A program made the translations under genes and the position numbers. From Cytophagales bacterium (lineage in GTDB: Bacteria; Bacteroidota; Bacteroidia; Cytophagales; Cyclobacteriaceae): a DNA stretch of 7,644 nt. The stretch is from positions 1-7,644 of the forward strand of contig DPSB01000263.1 of NCBI GenBank assembly GCA_003537495.1, written 5' to 3'. The notes beneath the pieces are model-generated. The model was not told the origin of the DNA. It searched no databases and saw nothing but the letters and a program-made list of their open reading frames with translations. This document shows positions 7,401-7,644 of the stretch, piece after piece. Each line of letters opens with the position of its first letter. The first letter of the stretch is position 1.

Positions 7401-7609
7401 ACCTTTCATTGAAAGTAGCAGAAATTCAAAAAACTTTTGAAGCGATTAAAAACTTAAAAGTGAAAAAGATTAACAGCACAGTGGCTGGCGATAAATTGGT
7501 TCAACCACTAAAGGTTTTATCCGAGCAAGAGTTTAAGACCGGAACTGCTGGCCCTGTGGAACCGGAAAAGACAAAGCAACTTTTACAGCAATTGTTGTAT
7601 TTATATTAA
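4466..7609 (+). CDS. Large secreted BNR/Asp-box beta-propeller protein (sortilin/VPS10-like)
   Basis: This 1047-residue exported protein has a signal peptide (1-18, cut after ANA). Mature residues about 30-720 form what should be two beta-propellers. Near the start is the hallmark ARSIGPAIMSGRISDI (33-48). Ten Asp-box (S/T-x-D/N-x-G-x-T-W/F) repeats follow, at about residues 123, 174, 233, 284, 330, 371, 509, 577, 632 and 675. A conserved-looking GQFYHVSVDNETPYNIYGGL segment sits at 387-406. Residues about 775-865 resemble a FlgD-type Ig domain (IEIYDLDGTLMKEIPAG, then GTYKVKV). Residues about 873-1000 are mostly helical, possibly a small bundle. Databases often call such proteins glycosyl hydrolase or exo-sialidase because of the Asp boxes, but those boxes are structural and I see no sialidase catalytic set. 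No type IX secretion C-terminal domain is evident, so a periplasmic or membrane-associated location is more likely than surface export. Substrate and role are unknown. No clear promoter is seen between the preceding terminator and the start. Confidence 0.9.
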   Translation: MKKLFLLLCVTVTIHANAQTELSGKALLGGLRARSIGPAIMSGRISDIEVSNKKPELIYVASAGGGLWKSISAGANLRPVFDDYTMSIGKVTIDQNHPDTVWVGTGEPWVRNSVGVGNGVYKSVNGGTNWDFVGLKDSEHISDIIVHPKDPNTVYVAAQGQLWSANEERGVFKTTDGGKTWTKILYVDANTGCADMDIDPKNPDILYAAMWSHRRYPDFFDSGFTGGSGLYKSTDGGKTWNKIHNGLPNTMLGRIGIAVAPTNAQVLYASVEGKGDENKGLYKSEDAGASWKKVNSDFSNTVRPFYFSRLTVDPSNEKNVLKCAFVPIISTDGGLKFRQMGSPHADVHAGWIDPKNSKHILLGTDGGVYESFDQGYTFRMWDNLAVGQFYHVSVDNETPYNIYGGLQDNGSWFGPSQGAGGVTNADWQMSLYGDGFYSHRHPTDKDIIYSEYQGGEMNRVNIKTGQAKGIKPFPAKGDPDLRFNWNTPLVQSPNKVDRIYAGSQFLFMSDDRGDTWKKISPDLTTNDPKRQRQKQTGGLSIDNSSAENNTTIYAVAESPIDEKLVWVGTDDGLVQVTTNQGTSWTNVTNNIAGLTAGNWCSYVEPSRHDKNTAYVTFDNHRNGDMKTYIYKTTDMGVTWSSLATPDIEGFAYVVREDLKNPNLLFAGTEFGLYVSIDGGKKWNRFDNNLPKVAVHDMVIHPTEDALVLATHGRGIYIIDDITPLRQITPEIMAKTFHFLETKPTILSETGGSTRNPSPGDDVFYGENPNPLPRVVYYMNKRHTFGKMAIEIYDLDGTLMKEIPAGKSAGINIVDLVLTRDRPRIPPSDTREAVGGALFGPMLQAGTYKVKVIKGKEEFWGSFTLQYPENSVYTMAERKLQYETTMKLFKQAEDLAYVYAAQIDLLNQSKERIQKFPKLSKTFNPLIKELETQNNAIAFKGGDFYIATERRLTEEVAELYGTVRSYPGRPGISQLERVDNLSLKVAEIQKTFEAIKNLKVKKINSTVAGDKLVQPLKVLSEQEFKTGTAGPVEPEKTKQLLQQLLYLY
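4832..6511 (+). repeat. Ten Asp-box (BNR) coding repeats
   Basis: Within the propeller gene, short repeats encode S/T-x-D/N-x-G-x-x-W/F. Clear copies are SVNGGTNW (123-130), TTDGGKTW (174-181), STDGGKTW (233-240), SEDAGASW (284-291), STDGGLKF (330-337), SFDQGYTF (371-378), SDDRGDTW (509-516), TTNQGTSW (577-584), TTDMGVTW (632-639) and SIDGGKKW (675-682). Spacing is mostly 41-68 residues, one per blade, with a 138-residue gap between the sixth and seventh copies that probably spans blades without the motif. The copies have diverged at the DNA level, so this is old internal duplication of a protein fold and not a recent DNA repeat. Confidence 0.85.
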
Positions 7610-7616
7610 TGGATAA

Positions 7617-7644
7617 GCTCCGTAGGAGCGGGATATTGGTAGCC
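7617..7644. repeat. Hairpin plus ATATTGGTAG element, cut by the window edge
   Basis: Seven bases after the stop codon of the propeller gene, GCTCC (7617-7621), loop GTA and GGAGC (7625-7629) form a perfect 5-bp hairpin. It is followed by GGG and then ATATTGGTAGCC (7633-7644) at the edge. From memory, hairpins with a CCGTAGG core followed by ATATTGGTAG recur between genes in many Bacteroidota genomes with varied stem bases. That likeness could not be searched here, and only one copy is in the window. No T-run is visible to make it an ordinary terminator. Confidence 0.45.

Overview
The window looks like chromosomal DNA of a Bacteroidota bacterium, probably of the Cytophagales/Chitinophagales type. 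The evidence is indirect. Three of the four proteins start with short Lys-rich signal peptides ending in A-Q. One promoter fits the Bacteroidota pattern TTG-N20-TAnnTTTG. Start codons are preceded by A/T-rich sequence rather than Shine-Dalgarno motifs. The M23 peptidase and DsbD sequences read like Bacteroidota family members. The DNA is moderately AT-rich and codon use looks uniform across the window. There are no tRNA or rRNA genes, CRISPR arrays, insertion sequences, or phage or plasmid genes.

Layout: two genes are on the minus strand on the left. These are a membrane-anchored M23 (lysostaphin-type) cell-wall peptidase (22-1341) and full-length dsbD (1462-3495). The 120-bp gap between them carries a good promoter for the peptidase gene and a leader with two hairpins, each followed by a T6 tract. 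A 162-bp divergent intergenic region with several short inverted repeats (3496-3657) separates them from two plus-strand genes. These are a secreted LolA/LppX-like protein (3658-4389), closed by a strong intrinsic terminator (4405-4433), and a 1047-residue secreted BNR/Asp-box (sortilin/VPS10-like) beta-propeller protein (4466-7609). The last 28 bases hold a small perfect hairpin followed by ATATTGGTAGCC, which resembles a dispersed Bacteroidota repeat as far as I remember; the window edge cuts it off. No gene-free stretch exceeds 300 bases.

All four proteins act outside the cytoplasm: murein hydrolysis, delivery of reducing power to the periplasm, a lipid- or lipoprotein-binding fold, and a large propeller protein. 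Nothing beyond that shared location shows that they form one system, and the terminator and divergent arrangement suggest at least three transcription units. I see no convincing new multi-gene system. The points most worth checking are the edge repeat, the His-to-Cys change at a predicted zinc ligand of the M23 enzyme, the structured leader of that gene, and the extra cysteines in DsbD.
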